Shown: positions 25,161 through 33,144 of the stretch, in pieces
How positions within the stretch are numbered: the first letter of the stretch is position 1
How the letters are laid out: each line of letters starts with the position of its first letter
Assembly: GCF_030852425.1 (NCBI RefSeq)
Contig: NZ_NSDM01000007.1
Coordinates: 124,001 to 188,000 of the forward strand
Reading direction: 5' to 3'
DNA: 64,000 bases
DNA from: Saccharothrix longispora
Lineage (GTDB): Bacteria > Actinomycetota > Actinomycetes > Mycobacteriales > Pseudonocardiaceae
The notes under the pieces: model-generated
Databases searched by the model: none
What the model was told of the DNA's origin: nothing
Seen by the model: the letters and a program-made list of their open reading frames with translations, nothing else
Translations under genes and position numbers: made by a program

Positions 25161-25628
25161 ATGAACTCCCGACGCGACCCGACCGACGGCCCCGAGGACG
25201 TGGACGCGACCTTCGCCGAGATCGTGGCGGGGTTGGAACGCGAGGGCGTGGGCAAGCGCGCCTGGTCCGACGACGAGGTGGACGACACCGAAGCGGAGGA
25301 CGAGGCCGAGCCGGCGAAGCCGACGCGCCCCGAGGGCGGGCCCGCGGTGGCCACCGCCGAGGACGACCCCGAGGACGACCCGGACGACCACTACGTGCCG
25401 CCGGAGCCGCCGCCGCTGCCCGTGCTGCGGCCGGGGACGATCGCGGCGCTGGTGCTGATCCTGCTGGGCGTGGTGCTGCTGGTCGCACCGGGCCTGTTCG
25501 GGTTGACCGGCGCGATCGGGACGCCGTTGGCGCTGGTCGTGATGTGCTCGGGCGCGGGGTGGCTGGTGCTGCGGATGCGCAACGGGCCGCCGCCGGACTC
25601 CGGCTGGGACGACGGGGCGGTGCTCTGA
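25161..25628 (+). CDS. Acidic-tailed membrane protein of unknown function
   Basis: A 155-residue protein I do not recognise. The N-terminal 80 residues are strongly acidic and probably disordered (runs of D and E), followed by a proline-rich PPEPPPLPVLRPG and two membrane helices (about 92-112 and 116-136) ending in RMRNGPPPDSGW. The ATG at 25161 has a GGAG ribosome binding site 7 nt upstream. It stands alone, pointing toward the MEDS sensor gene and away from plsC. Positionally it could correspond to a small membrane protein of the conserved region. Confidence 0.7.
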   Translation: MNSRRDPTDGPEDVDATFAEIVAGLEREGVGKRAWSDDEVDDTEAEDEAEPAKPTRPEGGPAVATAEDDPEDDPDDHYVPPEPPPLPVLRPGTIAALVLILLGVVLLVAPGLFGLTGAIGTPLALVVMCSGAGWLVLRMRNGPPPDSGWDDGAVL

Positions 25629-25698
25629 CCGGCGGCGGCACCACGACCGACGGCACCCCGACCGACGACACCCTGGCCGGCGGCAGCGCCTCGGGCCG

Positions 25699-26631
25699 TC
25701 AGGAACCGACGGTCAGGCGGATCGTGTAGCCCTCGTCGTCGCGCGCCAGCGCCACGTCGCCGCACGTGCGGTGGGTGAGCCACAGGCCGATGCCCGCGCT
25801 CGTGGTGTCCGTGGTGGGCACCAGGCCGGCCAGCGGCGACGACGGGCCCGTGCCGCGGTCGGTCACCGCGACGACCAGGCGCGCGCGGCCCGACCAGGCG
25901 CGCACGGACACCGGCGGCTTGCCGTGGCACAGCGCGTTGGTCACGGCCTCGCTGGTCGCGTACACGATGTCGTCGCGCTCGTCCCCGGTCAGCCCGGTCG
26001 TCGAGGCCGCGGCGGTCACCGCGCGCCTGGCCTCGGCCGGCGACGGGTCGGTCAGCGCCACGGTGGGCGGCACGGCCTGGAGCGGGTCGGGGGCGACGTC
26101 GGACCACGTCCACGACGCCGAGTACTCGGGGTTGGCGGCGTGCCCGCCGTCCGCGCCCGTCACGTGCGGGTGGGTGCGCAGCACGTCCACCAGCACGCCC
26201 GCCGGGGTCGTGCGCAGGTCGTAGGGGCACAGGCCCCACAGCGGGAACTCGGCGAAGACCTGGTTCACCGCCGCCTCGTAGCGCGCCCACCAGTCCCACG
26301 ACGCACCGGTGCCGGGGTGGGGAACGTCACCCACCACGCGGATCTGGGGCGCGCCCGCGTACTCGGTGAACAGCTTGCGGTAGGCGATGATCGCCTCGGT
26401 CGGGCGGTCGTACTGCTCGGTGTGCGGCACGAACACGACGCCCGACGGGTCGGACACCGCCTCGCGCAGCAGGCGCTCGTTGGCCGCGCCGCACGCCACC
26501 AGCACCGGTTCGCCGTGCGCGACGCCCTCGTCGAGGAAGGGGACGACGAGATCGCGGAAGCCGGCGTCGCTGCCGTAGAACGCCGTTTCGTGGAAGTAGC
26601 CCGCGTGCCCGCTCGGCGCGCCGGTCCTCAT
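25699..26631 (-). CDS. MEDS-domain / anti-sigma-type HATPase fusion sensor
   Basis: A 310-residue protein with an N-terminal MEDS domain (about 8-160, beginning GYFHETAFYGSDAGFRDLVVPFLDEGV), a sensory module known from DcmR-type regulators, and a C-terminal RsbW-like ATPase domain (about 190-310). The ATPase carries an N-box (TSEAVTNALCHG) and G-box-like VTDRGTGP and GIGLWL. Such proteins are thought to bind a partner anti-anti-sigma factor or sigma factor. No sigma factor or STAS gene is adjacent. An imperfect palindrome CCCGAC-AC-GTCGGG lies upstream of the ATG. The signal sensed is unknown. Confidence 0.8.
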   Translation of the reverse strand: MRTGAPSGHAGYFHETAFYGSDAGFRDLVVPFLDEGVAHGEPVLVACGAANERLLREAVSDPSGVVFVPHTEQYDRPTEAIIAYRKLFTEYAGAPQIRVVGDVPHPGTGASWDWWARYEAAVNQVFAEFPLWGLCPYDLRTTPAGVLVDVLRTHPHVTGADGGHAANPEYSASWTWSDVAPDPLQAVPPTVALTDPSPAEARRAVTAAASTTGLTGDERDDIVYATSEAVTNALCHGKPPVSVRAWSGRARLVVAVTDRGTGPSSPLAGLVPTTDTTSAGIGLWLTHRTCGDVALARDDEGYTIRLTVGS

Positions 26632-26722
26632 GCCGACCCCGACACGTCGGGCGATGACACCGGCCCACAGCCCGGGACACCGCTGGTGCGCATGACGCGA
26701 CTGTACGCGGAACGCCCGCGGC

Positions 26723-27694
26723 TCAGCGGGTCCGACCGTTGCGCGCGGTGCGGTCGGCCACGTCCCGGGCCAGCGTCGCCACGCCCACGATGCCCGCGTC
26801 GTCGCCGAGCTGCGCGGGCCGGATGCGGGCCAGCGGGCGGTGCCCGGCGCCGGTCACCACGGTCGCGTAGTGGTCGCGGGCGTCGTCGAGGAACAGCGGC
26901 GCGGACTCCGACACCCCGCCGCCGATCACCACGACCTCCGGGTCGTACACGTCCGCGACCAGGGCCAGGCCCTCGCCGAGCCAGCGGGCCAGGTCGGCCA
27001 CGGCGCGCAGCGCGAGCGGGTCGCCGTCGCGGGCGGCGGCGGCGACGCGCCGGCCGGTGACCGCGCGGGAGTCGCCCAACGCCTCGCGGGTGAGCAGGGT
27101 CGACGCGCCGGGGTGGCGGGCCAGCAGTTCGACCGCGGTGGTGCTCAGCGCCGTGCCGCTGCAGTAGCGCTCCCAGCAGCCGCTCTTGCCGCACGGGCAG
27201 GGCCGGCCGCCGGGCACGAGCCGCAGGTGGCCGAGTTCCGGCGCCACGCCGTGCGCGCCGCGGAACACCTCGCCGTCGACGAGCAGCGCGCCGCCGATGC
27301 CGGTGCCGATGGCCACCAGCGCGGCCACGCGGGCGCCGCGGGCCGCGCCGAACCGGTGCTCGGCGAGCGCGGCGGCGTTCGCGTCGTGCTCCAGGACGAC
27401 GGGCATGCCGACGCGGCGGGCGATGCGGTCCGCCACCGGCGCCTGCCGCCACGCCAGGTGCGGTGCGAACCGCACCGTGCGGCGGTCGGAGGCGACGAAC
27501 CCGGCCACGGCCAGGCCCACCGCCGTCACCCGGTGCCGCGAGGCGACCTCGGCGACGGTCGCGCCGATGGCCTCCTCCAGGGCTTCCTCACCGCTGGGGG
27601 TCGCCGCGCGCGCCGTGTCGAGGACCGCGCCGTCGCCGTCGACCACGCCGGCGCGGACGCTCGTCCCGCCGACGTCGACGCCGACGGTCAGCAC
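26723..27694 (-). CDS. glkA: ROK-family glucokinase
   Basis: A 323-residue sugar kinase. The ATP-binding loop is VGVDVGGTSVRAGVV, the sugar site includes EHDANAAAL and GTGIGGALL, and the ROK zinc motif CxCGxxGCxE appears as CPCGKSGCWE. The product phosphorylates glucose; in Streptomyces GlkA also mediates carbon catabolite repression. The GTG at 27694 overlaps the upstream small gene by 7 bp, the same pairing as glkA (SCO2126) with SCO2127 in S. coelicolor, so the symbol is used. Physical coupling suggests joint expression. Confidence 0.9.
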   Translation of the reverse strand: MLTVGVDVGGTSVRAGVVDGDGAVLDTARAATPSGEEALEEAIGATVAEVASRHRVTAVGLAVAGFVASDRRTVRFAPHLAWRQAPVADRIARRVGMPVVLEHDANAAALAEHRFGAARGARVAALVAIGTGIGGALLVDGEVFRGAHGVAPELGHLRLVPGGRPCPCGKSGCWERYCSGTALSTTAVELLARHPGASTLLTREALGDSRAVTGRRVAAAARDGDPLALRAVADLARWLGEGLALVADVYDPEVVVIGGGVSESAPLFLDDARDHYATVVTGAGHRPLARIRPAQLGDDAGIVGVATLARDVADRTARNGRTR

Positions 27695-28053
27695 TGCTGT
27701 CCCCGCGCGCGGCGGACCACCGGGATGTGCTGCACGCGCGGCTTCTCCGGGCGCGCCCCCTCCTCCGCGGGAGGGGCGGCCCGCTCGGGCTCGGCGAGCG
27801 CGGCGCGCAGCACGGCGATGAGGCCGGCCAGGTGCTCGGCGGCCTTGGAGGCCAGCTCGGAGCGGTCGCCGCGGGCCAGTGCCACGGCGTTGCACACGGG
27901 GCACCAGCCGCAGGTGCGCGCGTCGTGCCCGCCGTCACCGGACCGGTCCGCGTCCTGCTGGGCGATCCGGTGCAGCCACGGCTGGGCTCTCTCGGCGGCG
28001 GCGTCGAGCAGCAGGCGCAGTTCCTCGGCGAGCTTGGCGTCCACGTGCCTCAC
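27688..28053 (-). CDS. SCO2127-like small protein with CxxCxxC motif
   Basis: A 121-residue protein, helical at the start and basic at the end, with a central CGWCPVCNA motif that may bind metal. The start GTG at 28053 overlaps the ArsA stop (GTGA) and its own stop overlaps glkA by 7 bp, so it is translationally coupled on both sides. The position directly before glkA is that of SCO2127 of S. coelicolor, reported to influence glucose kinase level. Orthology is inferred from position and the cysteine motif; the molecular function is unknown. Confidence 0.75.
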   Translation of the reverse strand: MRHVDAKLAEELRLLLDAAAERAQPWLHRIAQQDADRSGDGGHDARTCGWCPVCNAVALARGDRSELASKAAEHLAGLIAVLRAALAEPERAAPPAEEGARPEKPRVQHIPVVRRARGQQC

Positions 28054-29243
28054 CGCATCCACAGGTCGGGGTCGGATTCGAACCGCACGGCCAACCCGGT
28101 GTCGTCCAGTTCCGCGCCGGTCACCAGGCAGCGCTTGAGCAGCGACGGCAGGGCGACGAGCCGGCGGCGGCCGTCCACGGTCACGGCCAGGTCGTCGCCG
28201 ACCCGGGCCAGGTCCAGCTCGGAGTCGCCCACGGGCAGCGCGACGCGCAGCGTGTACTCCCGCTCACCGGTCCGCACGACCTCCAGCAGCGGGCCGTCGT
28301 CGGCCTCGCCCTCCAGCGGGTCGCGCCCCCGGTAGAGGCCTTCGGCGACGTCCAGCAGGGCGGCCGTGCCGACGGGTTCGGCGGCCCGGTGCCCGACCGT
28401 CCGCAGCGCGGCCAGGTCGGCGAGTTCGGCGAGCACGGCGTCCTGCTCGGCGCGGCGGGTGCGCAGCCAGTCGGCGGCCGGGCCGCGGTCGTCGCCGGGG
28501 TCCGGGACGACTCGGTTGGCGACGACGCCGTCCACCCGGATGCCCTGGAGGGCCAGCGCCGTCACGGTCCGCCTGGTCTCGGCGGCGACGACCCGTTCGG
28601 GGGTCAGCACGAGCCGGACGGCGGTCGTCGGCGAGGTCAGCAGGTCGCGCAGCTGCTCCAGCTCCTCGGCGAGCCGGCCGAGCGCGTCGGCGGTGGCGTC
28701 CCACCTCTCCACCGACGTGCTGCCCGCCACGCCGGCGAGCAGGCCGCGCACCACGCGGCGGTGGGTCGGGAACAGCCGCTCCAGGTAGGAGGCGAACGCC
28801 TCGGGCAGCGCGAGCAGGCGCAGCGTCTCGGCGGTCGGGCCGCAGTCGACGACCACCACGTCCCACGGGCCGCGCTCGGCCAGCCGCCGCACCTCCGACA
28901 GCGCCAGCAGCTCCTCGACGCCGGGCAGCACGGTCAGCTCCTCGGCGTCCAGCTCGTCCACGCCCGCGCCGGCGAGCACGGTCCGCAGGTGGCCGCGCAG
29001 GTCCCGCCACGCGTCGTCGACCAGCGCGCGGGGGTCGACCTGGGCGGCCCACAGGCCCGCGTCGACCTCGGCGACCCGCCCGGACAGCGGCACGTCGAGC
29101 GCGTCGCCCAGGGAGTGCGCCGGGTCGGTGGACACGACCAGCGCCTTGCGGCCACCGGCGGCGAGCGCGGTGGCGGTGGCGGCGGCCAGGGTGGTCTTGC
29201 CGACCCCGCCCTTGCCGGTGAACAGCAGCAGCCGGGCGGTCAT
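28050..29243 (-). CDS. ArsA/GET3-family ATPase (Rv2184c-like)
   Basis: A 397-residue deviant Walker ATPase: FTGKGGVGKTTLAAATA is the P-loop, STDPAHS is switch I and VVVDCGPTAETLRLL is switch II. The C-terminal 80 residues form an HSP20-like ArsA domain. It lacks the tandem duplication and the arsenite-binding cysteines of true ArsA, and no ars genes are nearby, so arsenic transport is unlikely. The same gene precedes the SRPBCC gene Rv2185c in M. tuberculosis. It starts at the base following the SRPBCC stop and overlaps the downstream small gene by 4 bp. Confidence 0.85.
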   Translation of the reverse strand: MTARLLLFTGKGGVGKTTLAAATATALAAGGRKALVVSTDPAHSLGDALDVPLSGRVAEVDAGLWAAQVDPRALVDDAWRDLRGHLRTVLAGAGVDELDAEELTVLPGVEELLALSEVRRLAERGPWDVVVVDCGPTAETLRLLALPEAFASYLERLFPTHRRVVRGLLAGVAGSTSVERWDATADALGRLAEELEQLRDLLTSPTTAVRLVLTPERVVAAETRRTVTALALQGIRVDGVVANRVVPDPGDDRGPAADWLRTRRAEQDAVLAELADLAALRTVGHRAAEPVGTAALLDVAEGLYRGRDPLEGEADDGPLLEVVRTGEREYTLRVALPVGDSELDLARVGDDLAVTVDGRRRLVALPSLLKRCLVTGAELDDTGLAVRFESDPDLWMR

Positions 29244-29678
29244 CTACGCGTTTTCCACCCTGCGCTTGAGTTCCTTGAGCGCGGTGTCCATGATCATCTT
29301 CTCGGCCTTGCGGCGGAACAGGCCGATCATCGGCACCACCAGCTGCACCGACAGCGTGTAGACCACCTCGGTCGAGCCGCCCTTCGGGGTCAGCGCGTAG
29401 CTGCCCTCCTGCGACTTCTGCATCTGGCCCTTGACCAGGCGCCACGAGATGCGCTCCGGCGACCACTCGTCGTAGGCCAGCACGTACTCGTCCTTGATCG
29501 GACCCTGGTCGATGTTGAACTTCACCTGGGCCGCGCGGCCGTCCGCCCCGGTCTCCAGCACCTCGGCGCGCTTCACGCCGTTGGCCCACTCGGGGTACGC
29601 GTCGAAGTCGGCGATGACCGCCACGATCTCCTCGGGCGTCGCGTCGATGACGATGGACTGGGTGGACTCGTCGGCCAT
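29244..29678 (-). CDS. SRPBCC-family (START-like) protein, Rv2185c/TB16.3-like
   Basis: A 144-residue hydrophobic-cavity protein of the polyketide-cyclase/START type with the family opening IVIDATPEEIVAVIADFDAYPEWANGVK. It probably binds a lipid or isoprenoid. It is the first gene of an operon with the ArsA-like ATPase (no gap), the SCO2127-like protein and glkA. The ATG at 29678 lies 7 nt after TAGCCT and has no ribosome binding site. Confidence 0.85.
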   Translation of the reverse strand: MADESTQSIVIDATPEEIVAVIADFDAYPEWANGVKRAEVLETGADGRAAQVKFNIDQGPIKDEYVLAYDEWSPERISWRLVKGQMQKSQEGSYALTPKGGSTEVVYTLSVQLVVPMIGLFRRKAEKMIMDTALKELKRRVENA

Positions 29679-29685
29679 GCCGGGG

Positions 29686-29691
29686 AGGCTA
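29686..29691 (-). promoter_or_regulatory. Leaderless-type -10 hexamer (SRPBCC-ArsA-glkA operon)
   Basis: TAGCCT (29691-29686) precedes the SRPBCC ATG by 7 nt. This would be the operon promoter for four tightly packed genes down to glkA. Confidence 0.5.
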
Positions 29692-29705
29692 CCCGGTCGT
29701 CGGCC

Positions 29706-30494
29706 TCACCATCGCAGCACGTGGGGCGTGCCGGTGCGCTGGAAGTGGCCGACGTTGACGCATTCCGTCCACCCCACGCGCACGCGCCGCGCCAGCGGCT
29801 GGTGGACGTGCCCGAACACCGACCAGCGGGGTTGGTCGCGCTCGATGACCCCCAGCAGCGAGGGCGACCCCAGCTCGGGTCGGCGGGCCACCACGTCGTA
29901 GGTCAGCTCGGCCACCGCGGGCGGCACGTGCGTGCACAGCACGTCCACCTCGCCCAGGCCGGCCAGGGCCGCGCCGAAGTCCTCCTCGGTGCGCAGGTAG
30001 GGCCGCCACGGGCCGCGCCGGTTGGGCACGAAACCGGGGTGCAGCACCGCGCCGCCCGCGAAGCCGAACCGCAGCCCGCCGATCTCGGCGACCTCGCCGT
30101 CCAGCACGTGCACGCCGTCGCGGGCGAAGTCCGGCCACAGGTCGGGGTCGTCGACGTTGCCGGGGGTCGCGTAGGTCGGGGCGGTCATCGCGGAGAACAG
30201 CTCGGCGTACTGCTCCTGGACGGCCTCGCGGACCACCTCCGCGGCGTTGTCCAGGCCGGCCCACAACGACCGCATGTACCGCACGGTCTCCGCGCCCGCC
30301 CTGCCGCGCCGCAGCCGGGCGAACACCTCGACCTTCTCCGGGCCGAAGACCCTGCCGAGGATGCCCTTGCCGTGGTCGTAGTAGTCGACGAAGTCGACCA
30401 GGTCACCGAGCACCACCAGGGCGTCGGCGCCGTCCCCGGCCCGCGCGAGGGCCTCCGCGTTGCCGTGGACATCCGAGACGACGTGAACCCGCAC
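29706..30494 (-). CDS. Calcineurin-like metallophosphoesterase
   Basis: A 262-residue phosphoesterase with the metal-site series SDVHGN, GDLVDF, GNVDDP, THVPP and GHVHQP in order. The GNVDDP box replaces the usual GNHE/D, so the active-site histidine between substrate and metals may be absent or supplied elsewhere. The substrate is unknown. The GTG at 30494 lies 8 nt after a TAGATT hexamer whose first three bases are the stop codon of the upstream SRPBCC gene. No ribosome binding site is visible. Confidence 0.85.
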   Translation of the reverse strand: MRVHVVSDVHGNAEALARAGDGADALVVLGDLVDFVDYYDHGKGILGRVFGPEKVEVFARLRRGRAGAETVRYMRSLWAGLDNAAEVVREAVQEQYAELFSAMTAPTYATPGNVDDPDLWPDFARDGVHVLDGEVAEIGGLRFGFAGGAVLHPGFVPNRRGPWRPYLRTEEDFGAALAGLGEVDVLCTHVPPAVAELTYDVVARRPELGSPSLLGVIERDQPRWSVFGHVHQPLARRVRVGWTECVNVGHFQRTGTPHVLRW

Positions 30495-30502
30495 GATGTC
30501 CG

Positions 30503-30508
30503 AATCTA
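30503..30508 (-). promoter_or_regulatory. -10 hexamer containing the upstream gene's stop codon
   Basis: TAGATT (30508-30503) begins with the TAG stop of the gene at 30506-30952 and lies 8 nt before the phosphoesterase GTG. Confidence 0.45.
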
Positions 30509-30952
30509 CGGCAGGGCCGGCGCGACCCCGGGCGGCCGACCGGCCTCCAGGGTCGCCTTGAGGCCGAGCGACACGCCCTTGGCGGCCAGTTGGCGGCGCC
30601 TGACCTCCTGCCTGACCCGCTTGGGCGACGGCTCGCCGGGCAGGTCGGCACGCAGGAAGTAGTGCAGCAGGGTCCCGTCGAGGACGGGTTCCAGCCACAC
30701 CTCCATCGTTCCGACCAACGCGCCCGCGACCGTCCAGCGCAGCCCCTGGGTCCCCCGGTCGAGGTAGACCTCCAGGGTCAGGTCGGGCCACAGCTCGCGC
30801 CACGTCGAGGGCGGCGCGAAGGCGGCGGCGACGACGGCCGGGGGCACCGCGAGGAAGGTCTCGTCCACGACGTCAACGGTGGGCACGGGTGGCAAGAGTG
30901 CCACGACACGGTCACGGAACCACGCCCCGGCCTGGTGTATCGCCGGAATCAC
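30506..30952 (-). CDS. SRPBCC-like protein (Rv2186c-like)
   Basis: A 148-residue protein with the polyketide-cyclase/START-like layout: a VDVVDETFLAVPPAVVAAAF opening, TWRELWPDLTLEVYLDRG in the middle and a basic C-terminal helix (KRVRQEVRRRQLAAKG). It sits divergent to fadD15 exactly as Rv2186c does, so a role in acyl-chain or lipid handling is plausible. The GTG at 30952 is used; a TAGCCT hexamer touches it directly, so the true start may be different. Confidence 0.75.
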   Translation of the reverse strand: MIPAIHQAGAWFRDRVVALLPPVPTVDVVDETFLAVPPAVVAAAFAPPSTWRELWPDLTLEVYLDRGTQGLRWTVAGALVGTMEVWLEPVLDGTLLHYFLRADLPGEPSPKRVRQEVRRRQLAAKGVSLGLKATLEAGRPPGVAPALP

Positions 30953-30997
30953 AGGCTAAGTTTCCCCACCGGTAACAAACAACGTCCGGAGGTCGAC

Positions 30998-32806
30998 GTG
31001 CGCGAGTTCAGCGTTCCCGCCACCACCACTGTGGCCGCCGAGGAGAACCTCACCGACATGGTGTGGGCGAACGCGGAGCGCTTCGGCAACGCCGTCAGCT
31101 TCCGCCGCCGCGTGGACGGCACGTGGGTGGACGTCACCGCCCGCGACTTCGCCGCCCAGGTCCTCGCGGTCGCGAAGGGGCTGGTCGCGGCGGGGCTCCA
31201 GCCCGGTGACCGGGTGGGCCTGATGTCGAAGACCCGTTACGAGTGGACCCTGCTCGACTTCGCGATCTGGCACGCCGGTTGCGTCGTCGTGCCGATCTAC
31301 GAGACGTCCTCCGCGGAGCAGGTGGAGTGGATCCTCTCGGACTCGGGCGCCAAGGCCGTGTTCGTGGAGACCGCCGTCCACCGCGCCTCGGTCGACTCGG
31401 TCGTGGCCGGCCTGCCCGAGGTGCGGCACGTCTGGCAGGTCGAGGGCCCGTCCGGCGACGCGGCGGGCGCGATCGACGAGCTGACCGCGCTCGGCGCCTC
31501 GGTGTCCGACGACGACGCCCGCGCCCGGCGCAAGGAGGTCGGCGCGGACGACACCGCGACCATCGTCTACACCTCCGGCACCACCGGCCGCCCCAAGGGC
31601 TGCGAGCTGACCCACCACAACCTGCTGTCCGAGATCCGGGCCGACATCAGCGCGTTCCCGCGGCTCATGCAGGCGGGCAACTCGCTGCTGCTGTTCCTGC
31701 CGCTCGCGCACATCCTGGCCCGCGCCATCGCGCTGTGCGGGGTCTACGCGCGGGTCACGCTCGGCCACACCGACGACATCAAGAAGCTCGTCGAGGACCT
31801 CCAGTCGTTCCGGCCGACGTTCGTGGTGGCCGTGCCGCGCGTGTTCGAGAAGGTCTACAACGGCGCGAAGCAGAAGGCGCACGCCGGCGGCAAGGGCAAG
31901 ATCTTCGACGCCGCCGAGGAGACCGCGGTGGCGTACAGCGAGGCGATGGACACCGGCGGCATCCCCCTGGGTCTCAAGATCAAGCACGCGGTGTTCGGGA
32001 AGCTCGTCTACAGCAAGCTCCAGGCGGCGCTGGGCGGCCGGTGCATCGCGGCGGTGTCCGGCGGCGCCCCGCTGGGCGCGCGGCTGGCGCACTTCTTCCG
32101 CGGCGTGGGCGTGCCGGTGCTGGAGGGCTACGGCCTGACCGAGACCAGCGCGGCGGCGTGCGTGAACACCGAGACGGCGTTCCGCGTCGGCACGGTGGGC
32201 CGCCCGGTGGCCGGCACCTCGGTGCGCATCGCCGAGGACGGCGAGATCCTGATCAAGGGCGGCGTGGTGTTCCGCAGCTACTGGAACAACCCGACCGCCA
32301 CGGCCGAGGCGCTGGAGGACGGCTGGTTCCACAGCGGCGACCTCGGCGAGCTCGACGCCGACGGCTTCGTCAGGATCACCGGCCGCAAGAAGGAGATCAT
32401 CGTCACCGCGGGCGGCAAGAACGTCTCCCCCGCCGTGCTGGAGGACCGCCTGCGCGCCCACCCGCTGATCAGCCAGTGCATGGTGGTCGGCGACGCGCAG
32501 CCGTTCATCGGGGCGCTCATCACGATCGACCCGGAGTTCTTCCCCGCGTGGCGCGAGCAGAACGGCAAGCCGGCGGGGACCACCGTGGCGGACCTCGTGG
32601 ACGACGAGGTGCTCCGCGCCGAGATCCAGGCGGCGGTGGACGAGGCCAACCAGGCGGTGTCCAAGGCCGAGGCGATCAAGAAGTTCCGCATCCTGCCGGT
32701 GGACTTCACCGAGGCGGGTGGCGAGATCACGCCGAGCCTCAAGCTGAAGCGCTCGGTCGTGGCGTCCACGTACAAGCAGGACATCGAAGCGATCTACGGC
32801 GTCTGA
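30998..32806 (+). CDS. fadD15: Long-chain fatty-acid-CoA ligase
   Basis: A 602-residue ANL-superfamily acyl-CoA synthetase. The AMP-binding signature is YTSGTTGRPKGCELTH, followed by LEGYGLTETSAA and the hinge/A8 motif GDLGELDADGFVRITGRKKE. The C-terminal lysine region is SLKLKR. It activates long-chain fatty acids for phospholipid synthesis or beta-oxidation. Gene position matches Rv2187 next to pimB'. The GTG at 30998 has a strong GGAGG ribosome binding site 5 nt upstream, which rules out longer starts. Confidence 0.93.
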   Translation: MREFSVPATTTVAAEENLTDMVWANAERFGNAVSFRRRVDGTWVDVTARDFAAQVLAVAKGLVAAGLQPGDRVGLMSKTRYEWTLLDFAIWHAGCVVVPIYETSSAEQVEWILSDSGAKAVFVETAVHRASVDSVVAGLPEVRHVWQVEGPSGDAAGAIDELTALGASVSDDDARARRKEVGADDTATIVYTSGTTGRPKGCELTHHNLLSEIRADISAFPRLMQAGNSLLLFLPLAHILARAIALCGVYARVTLGHTDDIKKLVEDLQSFRPTFVVAVPRVFEKVYNGAKQKAHAGGKGKIFDAAEETAVAYSEAMDTGGIPLGLKIKHAVFGKLVYSKLQAALGGRCIAAVSGGAPLGARLAHFFRGVGVPVLEGYGLTETSAAACVNTETAFRVGTVGRPVAGTSVRIAEDGEILIKGGVVFRSYWNNPTATAEALEDGWFHSGDLGELDADGFVRITGRKKEIIVTAGGKNVSPAVLEDRLRAHPLISQCMVVGDAQPFIGALITIDPEFFPAWREQNGKPAGTTVADLVDDEVLRAEIQAAVDEANQAVSKAEAIKKFRILPVDFTEAGGEITPSLKLKRSVVASTYKQDIEAIYGV

Positions 32807-33144
32807 CCGGCCAGGAGGTCTACACTTCGCCGAACCGGACAAAAAAGACGAGTGGCCCGCACCGTCGCGGTGCGGGCCACCCGACCCCCAGTGATCGCGT
32901 ATCCGCTGACGCGGACCCGAGAAGTCCTGCACCCCGGTCCCCCGACCGGGATGGCCCAAGCCTGCCGCACAGCGCTGTCGTATCGCTGACGCGGCGACGA
33001 CGCGTGCCGTCAGCGGCTGCCCGGTGCCGTGCCCGGACCGGCGGACCGGGGGTCGCGAGCGGGCGGGACAAGGGCCGTGATCCCGCCCCCGAAGCCTCCT
33101 GACGTGCGCGTACGGAGTCACCCGGTCCCCGGGCGCGGGCCCGC
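32807..33144. other. Non-coding region between convergent fadD15 and pimB'
   Basis: This 338-bp stretch carries no credible gene: the open frames in it lack start signals and natural-looking protein sequence. It contains the pimB' terminator (32841-32880), a small CCCGGTC-C4-GACCGGG hairpin (32933-32950), and two similar phrases, GTATCCGCTGACGCGG near 32899 and GTATCGCTGACGCGGC near 32980. No function is evident for the rest; a structured 3' untranslated region of pimB' is possible. Confidence 0.6.
32841..32880 (-). terminator. Intrinsic terminator of pimB' (stem plus U-run)
   Basis: GTGGCCCGCACC (32852-32863) pairs with GGTGCGGGCCAC (32869-32880) over 12 bp. On the minus strand the stem is followed after 5 nt by six T (32846-32841), making this one of few U-tailed terminators in the window. 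On the plus strand the stem lies 45 bp after the fadD15 stop without a U-run. Confidence 0.75.

Noticed and set aside
28066..28095. GGTTCGAATCC-like tRNA T-arm sequence on the minus strand
   Set aside because: It lies inside the ArsA-like gene, encodes AVRFESDPDLW in frame, and no cloverleaf or acceptor stem surrounds it.
28050..29243. Arsenite pump ATPase ArsA
   Set aside because: No tandem ATPase halves, no arsenite-binding cysteine triad and no ars genes nearby; the Rv2184c-type synteny fits better.
32820..33071. Possible 83-codon gene on the minus strand after pimB'
   Set aside because: No start signal, unnatural composition, and it runs across the pimB' terminator hairpin.
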